The translations under genes and the position numbers were made by a program. 64,000 nt of DNA from Rhodohalobacter sp. 614A (GTDB lineage: Bacteria > Bacteroidota > Rhodothermia > Balneolales > Balneolaceae), in contig NZ_JAKEDS010000001.1 in assembly GCF_021462415.1 (NCBI RefSeq), positions 1,336,273-1,400,272 on the forward strand, in the 5' to 3' direction. Positions 34,641 through 43,686 of the stretch are shown here, one piece after another. Under the pieces are notes generated by a model. It was not told where the DNA came from and searched no databases. It saw only the letters and a list, made by a program, of their open reading frames with translations. The first letter of the stretch is position 1. Each line of letters starts with the position of its first letter.

Positions 34641-37466
34641 TTAAAAACGAGGTCTGCGCCCATTTGGTGAAGAGCTTCTTTCGAGATTATTCAACAACGG
34701 TAATTTCTGGAAAAGTCCCTGTAACTTTCCGGCCTGTAACGAGAGGCGGAAGGAGTAGTACTGGAACTCTCCGAATGGACTAAACTGGAATGATAAATTC
34801 CAGCAAACCATTTCCCGGTTTAAACTAAATTGAGAAGGTGTCAGCTCTTTTTCGATAAAGTCGTATCCCATGCGGGTGCTCACGCTCCACTTCGGGGTCA
34901 GGTTAAATGTAATCCCGTTGGCATTTAAAACTGCTGATTTGGTGGCTTCCCTGTTTGGCCGGTAGGACCAGCGATAGCTAAAATCGAGCCCCATCCTGAA
35001 CGGGGAGTTAAAATGCTGAATGGGTTGTGTATAAAAGCGTGAATCCACAGGGCCGAAGAACGTCTGATCGTACGGATCATACGGCCGGTATGGCGGGGTT
35101 GAAATTCTTGCTCCCCGTCGTCCCCCCAGACTTATATCGGTCGAGACACTAAAACTGTAACTCAGCGGCTGCAAATATTTATTTGATTCCTGCCAGATAA
35201 AGCGGTCAATTTCCCCGCCATTATCATTTCGGGCATAAAACGAGTATGAGGCGCTTGCCCGTATTCGAAAATTATTAACTACACTCGATGTGAGTGAGAC
35301 ATTCATATTTCCAAAGTTCAAACTATCGGCGGCAAAATTATAGCTTGATGTTGCCGATAAGTTGTCGATAATCCGAAGAGTTTCCGAGTTAATCTCTCCC
35401 GTAGAATCTCTGCGGACTCTCTTGGTTTCCAGGATATTGGTAATGCCAAATGACATGGTTCGTTGTTCGCCCGCTGACGGCCCTCCAACAACACCTTCGT
35501 CAAAGATGGAATATTTTCGGGTATTTCCGAGTGTATCCGATTGAACTTCGCGATAATAACCCCATGTGTCACTGGAAAAATCCGGTTTGTAACTAAAACT
35601 GATGGTAGGCCTGACGGTGTGGCGAATTCCTTCGAAGTTGCCGATTTTTACTTGGGAGATCCCGTAAAATGTTGTGTTGAAATTCAGGCTGGTGGTAAAA
35701 TCACGGGCAGTGGTAAATCCACTTTTGTAGGAGGTTTCAACCGCATTTTCTTCTTCGTTAAATTCTCTCCGAATGGTAGTGGGATACCAGTATTCATTAA
35801 AATTTACATTGGCGCTTATATTCAGAAAACGGCTTGGAATAATTTGCCCGGCATTAACCTGTGCACGTTGAATGAATCCGTATTGAAGATGCTCATCATT
35901 CCCGGTAGTTTCTTCATACTTCTGTTTGTCAAAAAGAGCTTCAAACCAGTTGGCATTCCCGGATAAAGAAGTATCTGGCCTGAATGAATATTCAGATTCA
36001 AAACTATTTCGATAAGTTACAGATACCCGCTCATACCATCGCTCGTCTGTTGAACCCGGACGATTTGATTTGAATGGAGAAAATTGCCGAAGCGAGAAAT
36101 CCATTTTTGGTCCGGTAAGTCGTGTTGTATTTGTATTGAACTGTTGGTTCAGATTAGAGCTTACACTAAAGTTAAACAGGTTTTCGGGGTGATTATACCG
36201 GTATGAAATCCGTGAAGTACTACTGGTTTGAGCACGATCATCAATATTAAATGAGTTTCTGCTGAAATAGTCACTGGTTCTAAGATTGATATTAGCAGAG
36301 ATATTTGCATACGGCGAAAGCTCCTGATCGTGTGTGATCGATAGGTTTTTGGATACCGTTTCTCCATATCCAGGGTCGGTAGATTCAAGCCCTCTTTCCT
36401 TGGAATAACCCAGCATAATACTTCCGTTAAACTTGCCGGTTCTTCTATACTGCATTCTGGTTTCATTAAAAAAGGTACCGGAAGTAAACAGGTCAAAAGA
36501 GGTTTGTGCAGTAAAATAATCGCTGAAATACTGGAACCAGCCCAGGTTTTGAAGTCCAATTCCCCTGGCTGATGTATTTTGGAATGCATACGTGGGTTCA
36601 AGTAATCCCGATTGCTTTTGTTCAATTCCCGCGGGTACATAACCGAAAGGGAATACCAGCGGATAGGGAATGTCCAAAATGAAGAGCCGTGCATTGGTGA
36701 AAAATATTTCTTCTTCCTCCACAACTTTCATTCGGTCGGCCTGGATGTAGTAATACATATGAGTTGGGGGACATGTGGAATAGATGCCATCCTCAATAAA
36801 AACCTCATCTCTCGAAACGTTTTTTACTTTGGTTCCGATCAGGTGCCCTTCCTGGATGCTGATTTCGGCGACTTCGAATTTTCCCCGTTCCGTTTCGTAA
36901 TTAAACAGAATTCGCGTACTTCTGAGTTCTTGTTCGTCTCTGGTGAGAACCGGGTACGATAATGTGTCTTGAGGCGAGCTTGCCGTTGCCTGAACCTGGC
37001 TTTCATTAAGATTGAGCTCAACAGAACCGGCAGAAAGTTGTCCGCTCTCATGTTCTACATTTGCGGAACCGTAAAGCATGGCAATCCGCTGTTCCCCAAA
37101 TGAAAACGTCAGGGAATCACGCGCCTGGAAATTGACGGCATCTTCTATGGCCTCGCGCTCGGCTCCCCGGCTTTGGGCCGTCTGTGTAGTTTGTCCGGAT
37201 TCCATTTCGGGAGAAAAACCTCCGGGGGAAATAGAGGAAGTATCTGGCGGGGAAATCTGCAGTGTGTCCGGTTGTAAATCCAGTAAACTGTCCGGAGGAA
37301 CGGTTTGCAAAGTATCGGGTTGCACAGATTCTAACGTATCGGGTGGAGAAACCTGTAAAGTATCCGGCTGAATTTGTGCGTACGCATCTCTGCCTTCAAG
37401 AGAAAAGACGAGAATAATGAGCAAAAAAAGCCAAATTGAAGGATTTCCCGATAGGTGATTTTGCAT
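34641..37466 (-). CDS. lptD: LptD-like LPS-assembly outer membrane protein
   Basis: 941 residues. A signal peptide (cleavage near AYA) is followed by a Pro/Asp/Thr-rich repeat segment (about residues 31-80), an OstA/LptA-like beta-jellyroll (about 110-260, with GSANVEHESGQLSAGSVELN and RILFNYETERGKF) and a long beta-barrel containing IPYPLVFPFGYVPAGIEQKQSGLLEP, a conserved LptD-type segment. It would insert lipopolysaccharide into the outer leaflet. The family in Bacteroidota is annotated as putative LptD. The ROK kinase gene lies 15 bases upstream. Confidence 0.87.
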   Translation of the reverse strand: MQNHLSGNPSIWLFLLIILVFSLEGRDAYAQIQPDTLQVSPPDTLESVQPDTLQTVPPDSLLDLQPDTLQISPPDTSSISPGGFSPEMESGQTTQTAQSRGAEREAIEDAVNFQARDSLTFSFGEQRIAMLYGSANVEHESGQLSAGSVELNLNESQVQATASSPQDTLSYPVLTRDEQELRSTRILFNYETERGKFEVAEISIQEGHLIGTKVKNVSRDEVFIEDGIYSTCPPTHMYYYIQADRMKVVEEEEIFFTNARLFILDIPYPLVFPFGYVPAGIEQKQSGLLEPTYAFQNTSARGIGLQNLGWFQYFSDYFTAQTSFDLFTSGTFFNETRMQYRRTGKFNGSIMLGYSKERGLESTDPGYGETVSKNLSITHDQELSPYANISANINLRTSDYFSRNSFNIDDRAQTSSTSRISYRYNHPENLFNFSVSSNLNQQFNTNTTRLTGPKMDFSLRQFSPFKSNRPGSTDERWYERVSVTYRNSFESEYSFRPDTSLSGNANWFEALFDKQKYEETTGNDEHLQYGFIQRAQVNAGQIIPSRFLNISANVNFNEYWYPTTIRREFNEEENAVETSYKSGFTTARDFTTSLNFNTTFYGISQVKIGNFEGIRHTVRPTISFSYKPDFSSDTWGYYREVQSDTLGNTRKYSIFDEGVVGGPSAGEQRTMSFGITNILETKRVRRDSTGEINSETLRIIDNLSATSSYNFAADSLNFGNMNVSLTSSVVNNFRIRASASYSFYARNDNGGEIDRFIWQESNKYLQPLSYSFSVSTDISLGGRRGARISTPPYRPYDPYDQTFFGPVDSRFYTQPIQHFNSPFRMGLDFSYRWSYRPNREATKSAVLNANGITFNLTPKWSVSTRMGYDFIEKELTPSQFSLNREMVCWNLSFQFSPFGEFQYYSFRLSLQAGKLQGLFQKLPLLNNLERSSSPNGRRPRF

Positions 37467-37481
37467 GTTTTAAGCTAAGCA

Positions 37482-38429
37482 TCACAGCTCTTCAAACGCA
37501 AGGCTTGCTGCTCCCAGGAGTGCGGCGTCATTTCCGAGTGATTCATAAATAATATCGAAGTCCTCGAGAAATGGAGGCATCAATAATCTTGATGCAGTTT
37601 CTTTAGCCGGATCCAGAATAAATTTCCCGGCCTTGGCTACACCTCCGCTAACAACAATCTTTCTGATGTCAAGAACATGTATATAATTAACAATGGCATA
37701 GCCGAGCTTTTCGCCGGTTTTTCTAAGAATTTCAATAGCCAGAGAGTTACCCTCTTTTGCTGCATGATAAAGGTCAACAGGCTCAAGCTTTTCAAAATCT
37801 TTATGAAAGGTTATATAAAGCGGGTTGTCCGGATGCTGACGAATCGTATCAGCTGCGTAACGGCTTAAAAAACGTTGTCCAAGATACGCCTCAATGCCAC
37901 CGCGTGTATTACTGTTAGATAACGGGCCATGATAGTCAATAATTACATGGCCAAGTTCTGCAGCCATGCCGGTGGTTCCGCGATAAATTTTGTTGTTGAA
38001 AATAATTCCACCGCCAACTCCCGTACCGAGAGTGACCATAATAAAATTGTCGAGATCTTTTCCCACGCCAAACCGGGCCGAACCGAACGCCGCAAGGTTG
38101 GCATCGTTTCCAATCACACATTTAAAACCGGTTCTTTTTTCAATCTGATCGGCAACATTTTCTACTTTAAAGCCTGGAAGATTCGGAGGGCTTTTAACCA
38201 CTTTTCGATCCATACTTACCATTCCCGGCATGCCCATCCCGATTCCGATTGGCTTTTCATCATGGCCTTCCAGAAGGTCGGCTACAGCCATCGCAATTCT
38301 GTCGAAGACATGGTCTTTACCCATGTCGGCGTGAGTTGGAATGGAGCTTGTTTTAACAAATCCTTTTTTCCTATCAACAAGGGCGGCCTTGATGTTTGTA
38401 CCGCCTAAATCAATACCAATAGCAATCAT
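37482..38429 (-). CDS. ROK-family sugar kinase (glucokinase-like) without zinc cysteines
   Basis: 315 residues. The phosphate-binding IGIDLGGTNIKAALVD is at the N-terminus, GIGMGMPGMVS follows, CVIGNDANLAAFGSARFG holds the catalytic Asp, and LGTGVGGGIIFNNKIYRG the glucokinase-type loop. In the usual ROK zinc region, after AAELGHVIIDYHG, the expected CxCGxxGCxE pattern is replaced by PLSNSNTRGGIEAYLG with no cysteine. The fold is clear; glucose as substrate is only inferred. It is immediately upstream of lptD and 64 bases downstream of the FtsB-like gene. Confidence 0.87.
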   Translation of the reverse strand: MIAIGIDLGGTNIKAALVDRKKGFVKTSSIPTHADMGKDHVFDRIAMAVADLLEGHDEKPIGIGMGMPGMVSMDRKVVKSPPNLPGFKVENVADQIEKRTGFKCVIGNDANLAAFGSARFGVGKDLDNFIMVTLGTGVGGGIIFNNKIYRGTTGMAAELGHVIIDYHGPLSNSNTRGGIEAYLGQRFLSRYAADTIRQHPDNPLYITFHKDFEKLEPVDLYHAAKEGNSLAIEILRKTGEKLGYAIVNYIHVLDIRKIVVSGGVAKAGKFILDPAKETASRLLMPPFLEDFDIIYESLGNDAALLGAASLAFEEL

Positions 38430-38493
38430 ATCTTTTCATTATGTGAAGTGACATCTATTCAAAAAAGAAAAGAATTGGCCATGGAAGCAAAGG

Positions 38494-38802
38494 TTATTCG
38501 TCCGTTTTTTTAACCTTATAAACCGTTTCATCCGGTTTCTTCATGCCGTAATCTTCCCGGGCAATCTTTTCAATCAGATCCGGATTATTTTCCAGCTCCT
38601 CAATTTTTTTCTCCAATTCGGCTGCTTTTTCGTGATACTCTGCTGTCCGCTCAATCAAATCATCTTTTTGATTTTCTAACTGTATTTTCGTCATTAAACT
38701 GTATGTATCAAAAAAAAGAAACCAGATAGCGATACAGGCTGCGAGCAGGCTGATGAGCAGGGACTTGTTCCAACGCAAAGGATTTAAATACTCGGTGTTC
38801 AT
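38494..38802 (-). CDS. FtsB/DivIC-like septum formation initiator
   Basis: 102 residues. A short cytoplasmic segment, one membrane helix (about residues 15-33, SLLISLLAACIAIWFLF) and a periplasmic coiled coil (ENQKDDLIERTAEYHEKAAEL, LEKKIEELENNP) end in the conserved IEKIAREDYGMKKPDETVY, matching the family motif IExxARExxGxxxPGE. Known members join FtsL and FtsQ in the divisome. It is the first gene of a minus-strand series with the ROK kinase and lptD. Confidence 0.87.
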   Translation of the reverse strand: MNTEYLNPLRWNKSLLISLLAACIAIWFLFFDTYSLMTKIQLENQKDDLIERTAEYHEKAAELEKKIEELENNPDLIEKIAREDYGMKKPDETVYKVKKTDE

Positions 38803-38865
38803 GGTTCTGTATCGATATTTTTACGAAATTACTTCAAATTACGCGTAGATACAAAATATCTCACT

Positions 38866-40902
38866 GTGAAAAGCGAAAAACCAAAAGTGAAAAGGTTCCG
38901 GTTCGAAGCCGAATACTTCTTTTTACTTTTCACGTCTTACCTCCGCTTAAACACACTTAAAAAAACCACCGGATATTTTCTCCTCTTTTATTTGATCACA
39001 CCGGTTCTTCATGAAATTCATGCCCAGAATGCCGATACCAGTTCAGTAGAATGGATTGAAGTGTATTTCAATATGCCGGCAGATCATTCTGTGGCCAAAG
39101 AGAACAACAAGGCTAATGATGAGCATGATCTGGTTAAGACACTGGTGGATTTGATCGACTCCGCAAAATACAGTGTTGATTTGGCTATTTACGATTTGGA
39201 AAATATGAAAGTGGGCCGGGCGTTGGTTCATGCGGCCGAAAGGGGAGTACGGGTTCGGGTAGTTACCGATTATTACAATCGTTTCAACGACCGTGAGTTG
39301 GATGAGAAAATGTGGACTACGCTGCGGAGCGCCGGAATTTACAGTATAGATGATGGCGGCGATGTATTTCACCCCGACGGATCGGTAACATCAAACCGGT
39401 TGGTCGGTGCCAGTTACGATATGCACAACAAGTTTGCCGTGATCGATATTCTGAGTGAGAATCCTGATGACCATTATGTGTGGACCGGCTCCATGAACCT
39501 GACGTATACAGGCCCGATCAACACCAATAATACCATTGTAATTAAAGACAGCGGAATTGCCGAGGCATATTACAAGGAGTTTTGCCAGATGTGGGGCGGA
39601 GAGGGAGATCTTCCAAATCCCGGGTTGGCGCGTTATCATAAAGACAAACAGTACGTGGGAGAGAGTATCTTTTTTGTTGATTCGACCCAAGTGGAGTTGT
39701 TTTTTGCTCCGATCAACCGGGACCGAACCAAACCTTCGCCCGGTACCAGGATTTATGAATTGATTCGGGATGAAGCCGAGCAGGATGTCAATTTTCTGGC
39801 GTTTGCAATTACGCACAATATCCCGATGAGCCAGGAGATGTGGCGGCGCTCTTTTCGTGACGGGATTAAACTACAGGGATTGATTGATCCGCGATTTTAC
39901 GCCCAATACAGAAATGCCGGTATTATCTGGGCTACGCCTGAGGCTCGAATGGGAACGCGCAATATCCGCCAGGCAAATGAACTTCGGACGCTTCACAGCA
40001 AAATCATGCTGATTGATGTGACCAAACCGTTCGAGAATAATCGTGGAATTGCTATTGCGGGATCGTACAACTATTCCAAAAATGCTGAGGAAAATAACGA
40101 TGAAAATTTGTTGATTTTTCACTCCCCAACCATTGCCAATCAATATTACCAGGATTTTATGGGTGCGATGAATCGTGCTATTGGGGCGGCCGCACCACCC
40201 GTTCCTCCAATTGATATCAATGAATGGTACACCGTTTCGGAAGTTATTGACGGCAATATGTTCCAAATTGAGATTGCCGAAGGTTTTGGATACCCGGTCA
40301 GATTACTTGGAGTGGATGCACCGCGAATGTACGCGGGTCAGGATTCATCTGAATATTTTTCCGGGCATGCAGCTGTTTTCCTGAGAAATCTTCTTGAGGG
40401 AAAAGAGGTAAGATTAAAAGGGTTCAACCTGGGAGTTCCGGAATCTCGTTACAGTTCGTACCGGGCGTATGTTGAAATGCGTGACGGGAATGGAAATATT
40501 AAACACATAAATTCAGAATTGATTAAAAAGGGTTTTGGGGAATGGACCCCGTATTTCCGTCAGCATCCGGATTCGGTAAGTGCCTTTCAACAATACGAAA
40601 GACTGGCACGGGGGATGAGAGTTGGTATGTGGAGGAATACAGAAAAAGTTGGCGAATTGATACCAAGAGTTCATTTGGAAAATGCAAATACCCAAGTTGC
40701 CATCACATTTCCAATCAATATAAATACCGCAAATATGGAGACATTGCAGGCACTTACCGGAATTGGCCCCACCTATGCCACACGAATTGTACAATACAGG
40801 CTGGAACACGGACTCTTCAAAGATGTGGATGAGCTGACCAATATTCGTGGAATCGGGCCTGTAACTATGCAGAAATTGAGACCATACGTGACTGTTGAGT
40901 AG
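38866..40902 (+). CDS. Secreted phospholipase D-like / SNase-like / helix-hairpin-helix fusion protein
   Basis: 678 residues from a GTG at 38866. The start is uncertain, because the likely signal peptide (TTGYFLLFYLITPV, cleavage after HAQ) begins only near residue 35. Two PLD half-sites follow: HNKFAVID (His187) and HSKIMLID (His377), each with later GSxN-type residues (WTGSMNLTYTG, AGSYNYSKNAEENNDEN). Residues about 450-595 are SNase-like (EVIDGNMFQI, VRLLGVDAPRM, YRAYVEM, INSELIKKGFGEW). The last 60 residues hold a ComEA-type HhH pair (ININTANMETLQALTGIGP, LTNIRGIGPVTMQKL). All parts point to nucleic-acid binding or cleavage outside the cytoplasm. Confidence 0.85.
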   Translation: MKSEKPKVKRFRFEAEYFFLLFTSYLRLNTLKKTTGYFLLFYLITPVLHEIHAQNADTSSVEWIEVYFNMPADHSVAKENNKANDEHDLVKTLVDLIDSAKYSVDLAIYDLENMKVGRALVHAAERGVRVRVVTDYYNRFNDRELDEKMWTTLRSAGIYSIDDGGDVFHPDGSVTSNRLVGASYDMHNKFAVIDILSENPDDHYVWTGSMNLTYTGPINTNNTIVIKDSGIAEAYYKEFCQMWGGEGDLPNPGLARYHKDKQYVGESIFFVDSTQVELFFAPINRDRTKPSPGTRIYELIRDEAEQDVNFLAFAITHNIPMSQEMWRRSFRDGIKLQGLIDPRFYAQYRNAGIIWATPEARMGTRNIRQANELRTLHSKIMLIDVTKPFENNRGIAIAGSYNYSKNAEENNDENLLIFHSPTIANQYYQDFMGAMNRAIGAAAPPVPPIDINEWYTVSEVIDGNMFQIEIAEGFGYPVRLLGVDAPRMYAGQDSSEYFSGHAAVFLRNLLEGKEVRLKGFNLGVPESRYSSYRAYVEMRDGNGNIKHINSELIKKGFGEWTPYFRQHPDSVSAFQQYERLARGMRVGMWRNTEKVGELIPRVHLENANTQVAITFPININTANMETLQALTGIGPTYATRIVQYRLEHGLFKDVDELTNIRGIGPVTMQKLRPYVTVE

Positions 40903-40983
40903 AGATCATCCGATGAATAAAACGTATCCAATCGTAAATCGCTCACTCACAAATCTAATATCGCATATCAAATCTCTCTCTAT

Positions 40984-41022
40984 AAAAAAATAACCCCTAC
41001 CGGGTATCAGCCGATAGAGGTT
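40984..41022 (-). terminator. Intrinsic terminator after tRNA-Lys
   Basis: On the minus strand AACCTCTATCGG pairs with CCGGTAGGGGTT over 12 positions, including two G-U pairs, around a 7-base loop, and is followed by A and seven T. It lies 44 bases beyond the 3' end of tRNA-Lys on the same strand. Confidence 0.8.
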
Positions 41023-41065
41023 AATCAAGAGAGATTCTTAGTAAAATGGTTTGCTCTAAAAAGCG

Positions 41066-41138
41066 TGAATCGGGAGGGGCTCGAACCCTCGACCCACGGC
41101 TTAAAAGGCCGTTGCTCTACCGACTGAGCTACCGATTC
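41066..41138 (-). tRNA. tRNA-Lys (anticodon TTT)
   Basis: 73 bases read on the minus strand. The acceptor arms GAATCGG and CCGATTC are perfect. The D-arm has AGCTCAGTCGGTAGAGC, the anticodon loop CTTTTAA gives TTT, and the T-arm contains GGTTCGAGCCC. Discriminator A; CCA not encoded. Confidence 0.97.
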
Positions 41139-41142
41139 AACG

Positions 41143-41171
41143 AGCATATCGTTCTCGTCAAAGGCTGTCAA
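41143..41171 (-). promoter_or_regulatory. Candidate sigma-70 promoter of tRNA-Lys
   Basis: On the minus strand TTGACA (41166-41171) and TATGCT (41143-41148) are 17 bases apart, an excellent match and spacing. Only 4 bases separate the -10 box from the mature tRNA end, closer than usual, so the true start would fall at or slightly inside the tRNA 5' end. The call is therefore tentative. Confidence 0.4.
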
Positions 41172-41347
41172 GATAAGAGTTTTATCAATTGAAAATCAAA
41201 CGTTGAAATCTAATTTTTAAACTCTTTTACTTATATGATTAAACATTCAGTAGAACAAAGTCCTTTATAAGCATGCAGAACAAAGACTTTCTAATTATCT
41301 TAACGGTGTAAATTCCGTTCTATTTCGAACCAGATAAATTTATTAAT

Positions 41348-41746
41348 ATGGCAACCATTTTTACAAAAATTATTCGCGGCGAGATTCCATGCTACAAGGT
41401 GGCAGAAAATGATACGCATTTCGCTTTTCTTGATATCAATCCCATAGCCGAAGGACATACGCTGGTGGTTCCGAAGAAAGAAACAGATTATATATTTGAT
41501 CTTTCTGATGAGGATCTTGCACAAACCGTAATTTTTGCTAAAAAGATCGCTTTTGCCATTGATCGTGCCTTAAAACCCATCCGTACAGGTGTTATCCTGG
41601 AAGGGTTGGAAGTACCGCATGCGCACGTGCATCTTGTTCCCATCTATGAGGAGAGTCAAAACGTATCGCTCAGAAACAAGGTTGAAGTATCAAAAGAGAA
41701 AATGGAAGTACTGGCGAAATCCATTGCTGATGAGGTTCGGTTATGA
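41348..41746 (+). CDS. HIT-family nucleotide-binding hydrolase
   Basis: 132 residues. The catalytic histidine triad HAHVHLVP has His91, His93 and His95. The N-terminus IFTKIIRGEIPCYKVAEND and the segment EGHTLVVPKKE are typical of the HINT/HIT branch, which hydrolyses purine nucleotide phosphoramidates or dinucleotides. It overlaps aroQ by 4 bases (ATGA), so the two are likely translated together. Confidence 0.92.
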   Translation: MATIFTKIIRGEIPCYKVAENDTHFAFLDINPIAEGHTLVVPKKETDYIFDLSDEDLAQTVIFAKKIAFAIDRALKPIRTGVILEGLEVPHAHVHLVPIYEESQNVSLRNKVEVSKEKMEVLAKSIADEVRL

Positions 41747-42177
41747 GAATTTTGATTTTAAACGGACCCAACCTGAATTTACTCGGAAAGCGGGATGAAG
41801 CCGTTTACGGTACTGAAACGCTCAACGATGTAGAAGATCTGTTGAGCCAATCCTATCCCGATCATGATTTTATTTTTGTGCAGAGTAACCACGAGGGAGA
41901 TTTGATCGATGCCATTCAATCCGTACGAACCGGAACGATAGACGCTGTGGTTGCGAATTGGGGCGGGTTTACGCATTCATCCGTTGCCATTCATGACGCC
42001 CTGGAACTTATTTCCGTGCCAAAAGTGGAAGTGCATATTTCCAACATTCATGCCCGGGAAGAGTTTCGTGAACGGTCCATAACCGGCAAAGCGATGAATG
42101 GAATTATTACCGGATTTGGAATCAACAGCTATGTGCTCGGCGTGCAGGCCGCTCTGCAACTCATTTCGAAAAAATAA
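41743..42177 (+). CDS. aroQ: Type II 3-dehydroquinate dehydratase
   Basis: 144 residues, the normal length. ILILNGPNLNLLGKRDEAVYG includes the lid and catalytic Tyr (residue 22), NWGGFTHSSVAIHDAL the second substrate loop, and EVHISNIHAREEFRERS the conserved His and Arg of type II enzymes. It converts 3-dehydroquinate to 3-dehydroshikimate in the shikimate pathway as a dodecamer. It shares a transcript with the HIT gene and a flippase 3 bases downstream. Confidence 0.95.
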   Translation: MRILILNGPNLNLLGKRDEAVYGTETLNDVEDLLSQSYPDHDFIFVQSNHEGDLIDAIQSVRTGTIDAVVANWGGFTHSSVAIHDALELISVPKVEVHISNIHAREEFRERSITGKAMNGIITGFGINSYVLGVQAALQLISKK

Positions 42178-42180
42178 ACG

Positions 42181-43656
42181 GTGCGAAAACTCAAAGAACT
42201 TTTTTCCGATTCGTTGATTTATGGTGTCAGTAATGTGCTGGCACGATTTATCAATTATCTGCTGGTTCCGTTCTACACCGATGTTTTTTCCACTGCACTT
42301 TATGGGACTGTTGGGCTGGTTTATGCAGCAATTACATTTTTGAATGTGGTTTTTACCTTTGGAATGGAATCCGCTTACCTGCGATATGCTGAATATCGAG
42401 AGGAAGCTGCTGATATTTTTAAGACCATTCAGCTCAGTCTGCTTGGATTTGCTACACTTCTTTGTCTGTTACTTTGGCTGATGATGCCGTGGCTGCTGCA
42501 CCAGTTTAACTTAGGTCCTGAAAGCTCGGGCATTTTTATCTTAATGCTGGGAATTGTTTGGTTTGATACGCTTGGAATTGTGCCGCTGGCTGAGCTGAGG
42601 CTGGTACGAAAAACCATTCCTTTTGCGGTATTAAAATTTGTGCATGTCATCATCAACCTTTCGCTTAATTTTTACCTGATTTTAGGGTTGAATTATGGAA
42701 TTGAAGCGGTCTTTATTGCTAATCTTTCCGCTTCAATGTTTGTTACGTTAATGGTTTGGGTATTCACAGCAGATTTGTTCAAAGGCACCTGGAATGGGGA
42801 GTGGATGAAAAAAGTCATTCAATTCGGATGGCCATTTGTACCCGCAGGAATCGGATTTGCCATCAATGAAGTACTGGACCGCTTTTTCCTGAACAATATG
42901 GATCCTGCCGTTGCAACGGAGTTGTACGGAGCCAACATCACTCCCGAAGATATTGTTGGGATTTATAATGCGTGTTACAAACTTGCGGTTTTTATGCTTC
43001 TTCTTGTCCAGATGTACCGGATGGCGTGGCAGCCGTTTTTTATGCGACACGCGAAAGACGAGGAGTCTCCAAAAGTATTTGGGCAGGCGTTTATCTGGTA
43101 TAATGCTGCTTCCGCAATCCTGTTTCTGGCGGTTGCCCTTTTTAAAGAGCAGATTGTTGCAATTCGAATTCCTGTTCTCAATGCTACTTTAATCGGCAGC
43201 GATTACTGGCTCGGGTTGGAAATTGTACCTTATCTCTTGCTGGCATATTGGTTTCATGGCTGGTATATCAACTTTTCGTCCGGTGTATTTATCAAAGAAA
43301 AAACCAAAGTGTTGTATAAAATTACATTGATGGGCGCCGCGATTACAATCGTTGCTAACCTTGCACTTATTCCACATTTCGGGATGATTGGTTCGGCTGT
43401 TGCCACTTTGATGAGTTATGGTTCTATGGCACTTACGCTTGGATACTTCAGCCGGAAAATTATGCATGTGCCTTATCGATTGAGAGAAAGTTTCGGTTTA
43501 ATGGTATTTTTTGCAGCACTGGTTCTGGGTGAGCCAACAATCTCAGGCTGGCTTGGAACAGGATGGCTCATCTCAAAAGAATTGATATTTATTTCAGGAA
43601 TTTCTGTAATGGGATTGTATTTATGGGTTCTTACAGATAGAAATGATGAATTTTGA
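42181..43656 (+). CDS. Polysaccharide-type flippase (Wzx/MATE-like MOP superfamily)
   Basis: 491 residues with about 12-14 hydrophobic helices. The start LFSDSLIYGVSNVLARFINYLLVPFYT is typical of oligosaccharide flippases of the MOP superfamily, and IGFAINEVLDRFFLNN and AWQPFFMRHAKD are characteristic loops. It probably flips a lipid-linked sugar across the inner membrane. A GTG start at 42181 lies three bases after aroQ. The stop falls inside a repeat that flanks the next gene. Confidence 0.88.
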   Translation: MRKLKELFSDSLIYGVSNVLARFINYLLVPFYTDVFSTALYGTVGLVYAAITFLNVVFTFGMESAYLRYAEYREEAADIFKTIQLSLLGFATLLCLLLWLMMPWLLHQFNLGPESSGIFILMLGIVWFDTLGIVPLAELRLVRKTIPFAVLKFVHVIINLSLNFYLILGLNYGIEAVFIANLSASMFVTLMVWVFTADLFKGTWNGEWMKKVIQFGWPFVPAGIGFAINEVLDRFFLNNMDPAVATELYGANITPEDIVGIYNACYKLAVFMLLLVQMYRMAWQPFFMRHAKDEESPKVFGQAFIWYNAASAILFLAVALFKEQIVAIRIPVLNATLIGSDYWLGLEIVPYLLLAYWFHGWYINFSSGVFIKEKTKVLYKITLMGAAITIVANLALIPHFGMIGSAVATLMSYGSMALTLGYFSRKIMHVPYRLRESFGLMVFFAALVLGEPTISGWLGTGWLISKELIFISGISVMGLYLWVLTDRNDEF

Positions 43657-43670
43657 ATGTTGAATTTTTA
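43649..43670. repeat. Left terminal repeat flanking the four-helix-bundle gene
   Basis: AATTTTGAATGTT (43649-43661) recurs in direct orientation at 44039-44051, exactly 390 bases on. GAATGTTGAATT (43655-43666) recurs inverted at 44091-44102. The repeat contains the stop codon of the flippase gene. Confidence 0.7.
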
Positions 43671-43686
43671 ATGGCTCGTGAGAGCC

